Shown: positions 32,978 to 33,709 of the stretch, in pieces
Position numbering within the stretch: position 1 is the stretch's first letter
How the letters are laid out: each line of letters starts with the position of its first letter
DNA from: Chlamydiota bacterium
Lineage (GTDB): Bacteria; Chlamydiota; Chlamydiia; Chlamydiales; Simkaniaceae
Reading direction: 5' to 3'
Length of the DNA: 33,709 bases
NCBI GenBank assembly: GCA_021772245.1
Contig: JAJFMH010000088.1
Coordinates: 1 to 33,709 of the forward strand
Made by a program: the position numbers and the translations under genes
Notes under the pieces: model-generated
The model's database searches: none
Told to the model about the DNA's origin: nothing
Seen by the model: the letters and a program-made list of their open reading frames with translations, nothing else

Positions 32978-33628
32978 CTACGAAGAAATTTGGTAAGGAG
33001 AGGCCTTCAAATCTAATATTTTTTTGATAGGAGCAAAGCTCTGACGATGAATTTCGCATGAACCATATCGCTCAAGCATTTCTTTATGAAGTTTTGTTCC
33101 GTAACCTTTATGCTTATCGAAACAATACTGAGGATATTTTACGTGATACTCCAGCATAAGCTCATCCCTAGTATATTTTGCTATGATAGAAGCTGCGCCA
33201 ATTGTGTGAGATTTAGAGTCTCCCTTGATAATTCCCATCATTGGAATAGCTATATCTGGCATTTGATTACCATCGATTAGTAGATAATCGGGATTTACAG
33301 CTAAGTTCTGACAGGCCAACTGCATTGCTTCAAATGTCGCCTGCAAGATATTGATCTCATCAATTCGCATCGCATCGATGATACCAATGCCATAAATAAT
33401 GTCAGGATGCGTTGTAAGCAGATTAAAAAGCTCTTTTCTTTTTTTTTCACTTAATTTCTTACTATCAGTTACTCCTTCTAGGATAAGATCATCTGGAGCA
33501 ATTAGAGCTGCAGCAACAACAGGACCTGCAAGCGGTCCTCGACCAGCCTCATCAATTCCAGCTATGGCCTTATAACCCATTTTTTTTACAGATTTCTCAT
33601 AAAAGAGAAGATCAACTTCTGATAGCAT
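32978..33628 (-). CDS. rnhB: Ribonuclease HII
   Basis: Cleaves RNA in RNA:DNA hybrids and excises misincorporated ribonucleotides. AGIDEAGRGPLAGPVVAAA holds the first acidic pair (Asp26, Glu27), LLIDGN the third Asp region, and IIAKYTRDELMLEYHVKYPQYCFDKHKGYGTKLH the C-terminal signature of RNase HII. It has 216 residues. The ATG at 33626-33628 has AGGG 7 nt upstream and is preferred to the GTG two codons earlier. In Chlamydia rnhB directly precedes gmk; here yicC lies between. Confidence 0.96.
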   Translation of the reverse strand: MLSEVDLLFYEKSVKKMGYKAIAGIDEAGRGPLAGPVVAAALIAPDDLILEGVTDSKKLSEKKRKELFNLLTTHPDIIYGIGIIDAMRIDEINILQATFEAMQLACQNLAVNPDYLLIDGNQMPDIAIPMMGIIKGDSKSHTIGAASIIAKYTRDELMLEYHVKYPQYCFDKHKGYGTKLHKEMLERYGSCEIHRQSFAPIKKILDLKASPYQISS

Positions 33629-33709
33629 TATCACACCCTAAATATTGATTTAGGACAGTGATGCCAAGATTTAAATTTTAAGACAATGTTATTCTAAGAC
33701 AGCAATACA
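33629..33709. other. Non-coding right edge
   Basis: No gene can be assigned. A short CTAAAT/ATTTAG inverted repeat (33638-33653) lies just before the rnhB ribosome site, and TGTCTTA occurs twice on the minus strand. A start or end of a gene beyond the edge cannot be judged. Confidence 0.4.

Overview
This window is AT-rich bacterial chromosome. It most likely comes from a member of the Chlamydiota outside the classic Chlamydiaceae (a Simkania-, Waddlia-, Parachlamydia- or Rhabdochlamydia-like 'environmental' chlamydia). The main evidence is gene order recalled from Chlamydia: an IHF/HU gene, a CT266-position hypothetical and accA at the left end; pepF next to groES-groEL; and rnhB, gmk, an rpoZ-like gene, metG and a recD-type helicase at the right end. 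The species assignment is inference, since no database search was possible.

Layout. 1-5904 is a leftward block: accA (cut by the window edge), a YkuD L,D-transpeptidase, a CT266-position protein, an IHF/HU protein, tyrS, a small unknown gene coupled to tyrS by a GTGA overlap, and a VOC/glyoxalase-fold protein. 6039-8896 holds rpiA, an HPr gene with Asp at the regulatory Ser46 position, and pepF. 9004-11140 is the groESL operon with a degenerate CIRCE, a good sigma70-type promoter and a hairpin terminator. 11191-16484 is accessory: an AsmA-like protein, a ZIP-fold membrane protein, a membrane-anchored GH130-like beta-propeller, a methyltransferase with a signal peptide, an M19 dipeptidase and a DUF952 protein. 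16606-21917 is leftward: a POT-family transporter and two exported BAAT/acyl-CoA-thioesterase-like hydrolases flanking a GrpB-GNAT fusion.

22014-25141 is the most island-like part. An AbiE-type toxin-antitoxin pair converges on, and overlaps at its 3' end, a DUF234-type ATPase/PD-(D/E)XK gene. Each unit has its own pair of long inverted repeats over its promoter and ribosome-binding site, about 53-54 bp apart, but with unrelated sequences. This looks like two self-repressed defence or maintenance modules placed back to back.

25312-33709 returns to core functions: a small two-TM protein, tRNA-Asn with promoter and terminator, recD2, a YajG-like lipoprotein, then the leftward operon yicC-gmk-rpoZ-metG with its own promoter, preceded by rnhB. 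The window is compact: four convergent gene pairs overlap tail to tail by 4-12 bp. Several genes appear to start at GTG or TTG, or at an internal ATG that has the better Shine-Dalgarno sequence; these choices are given per gene.
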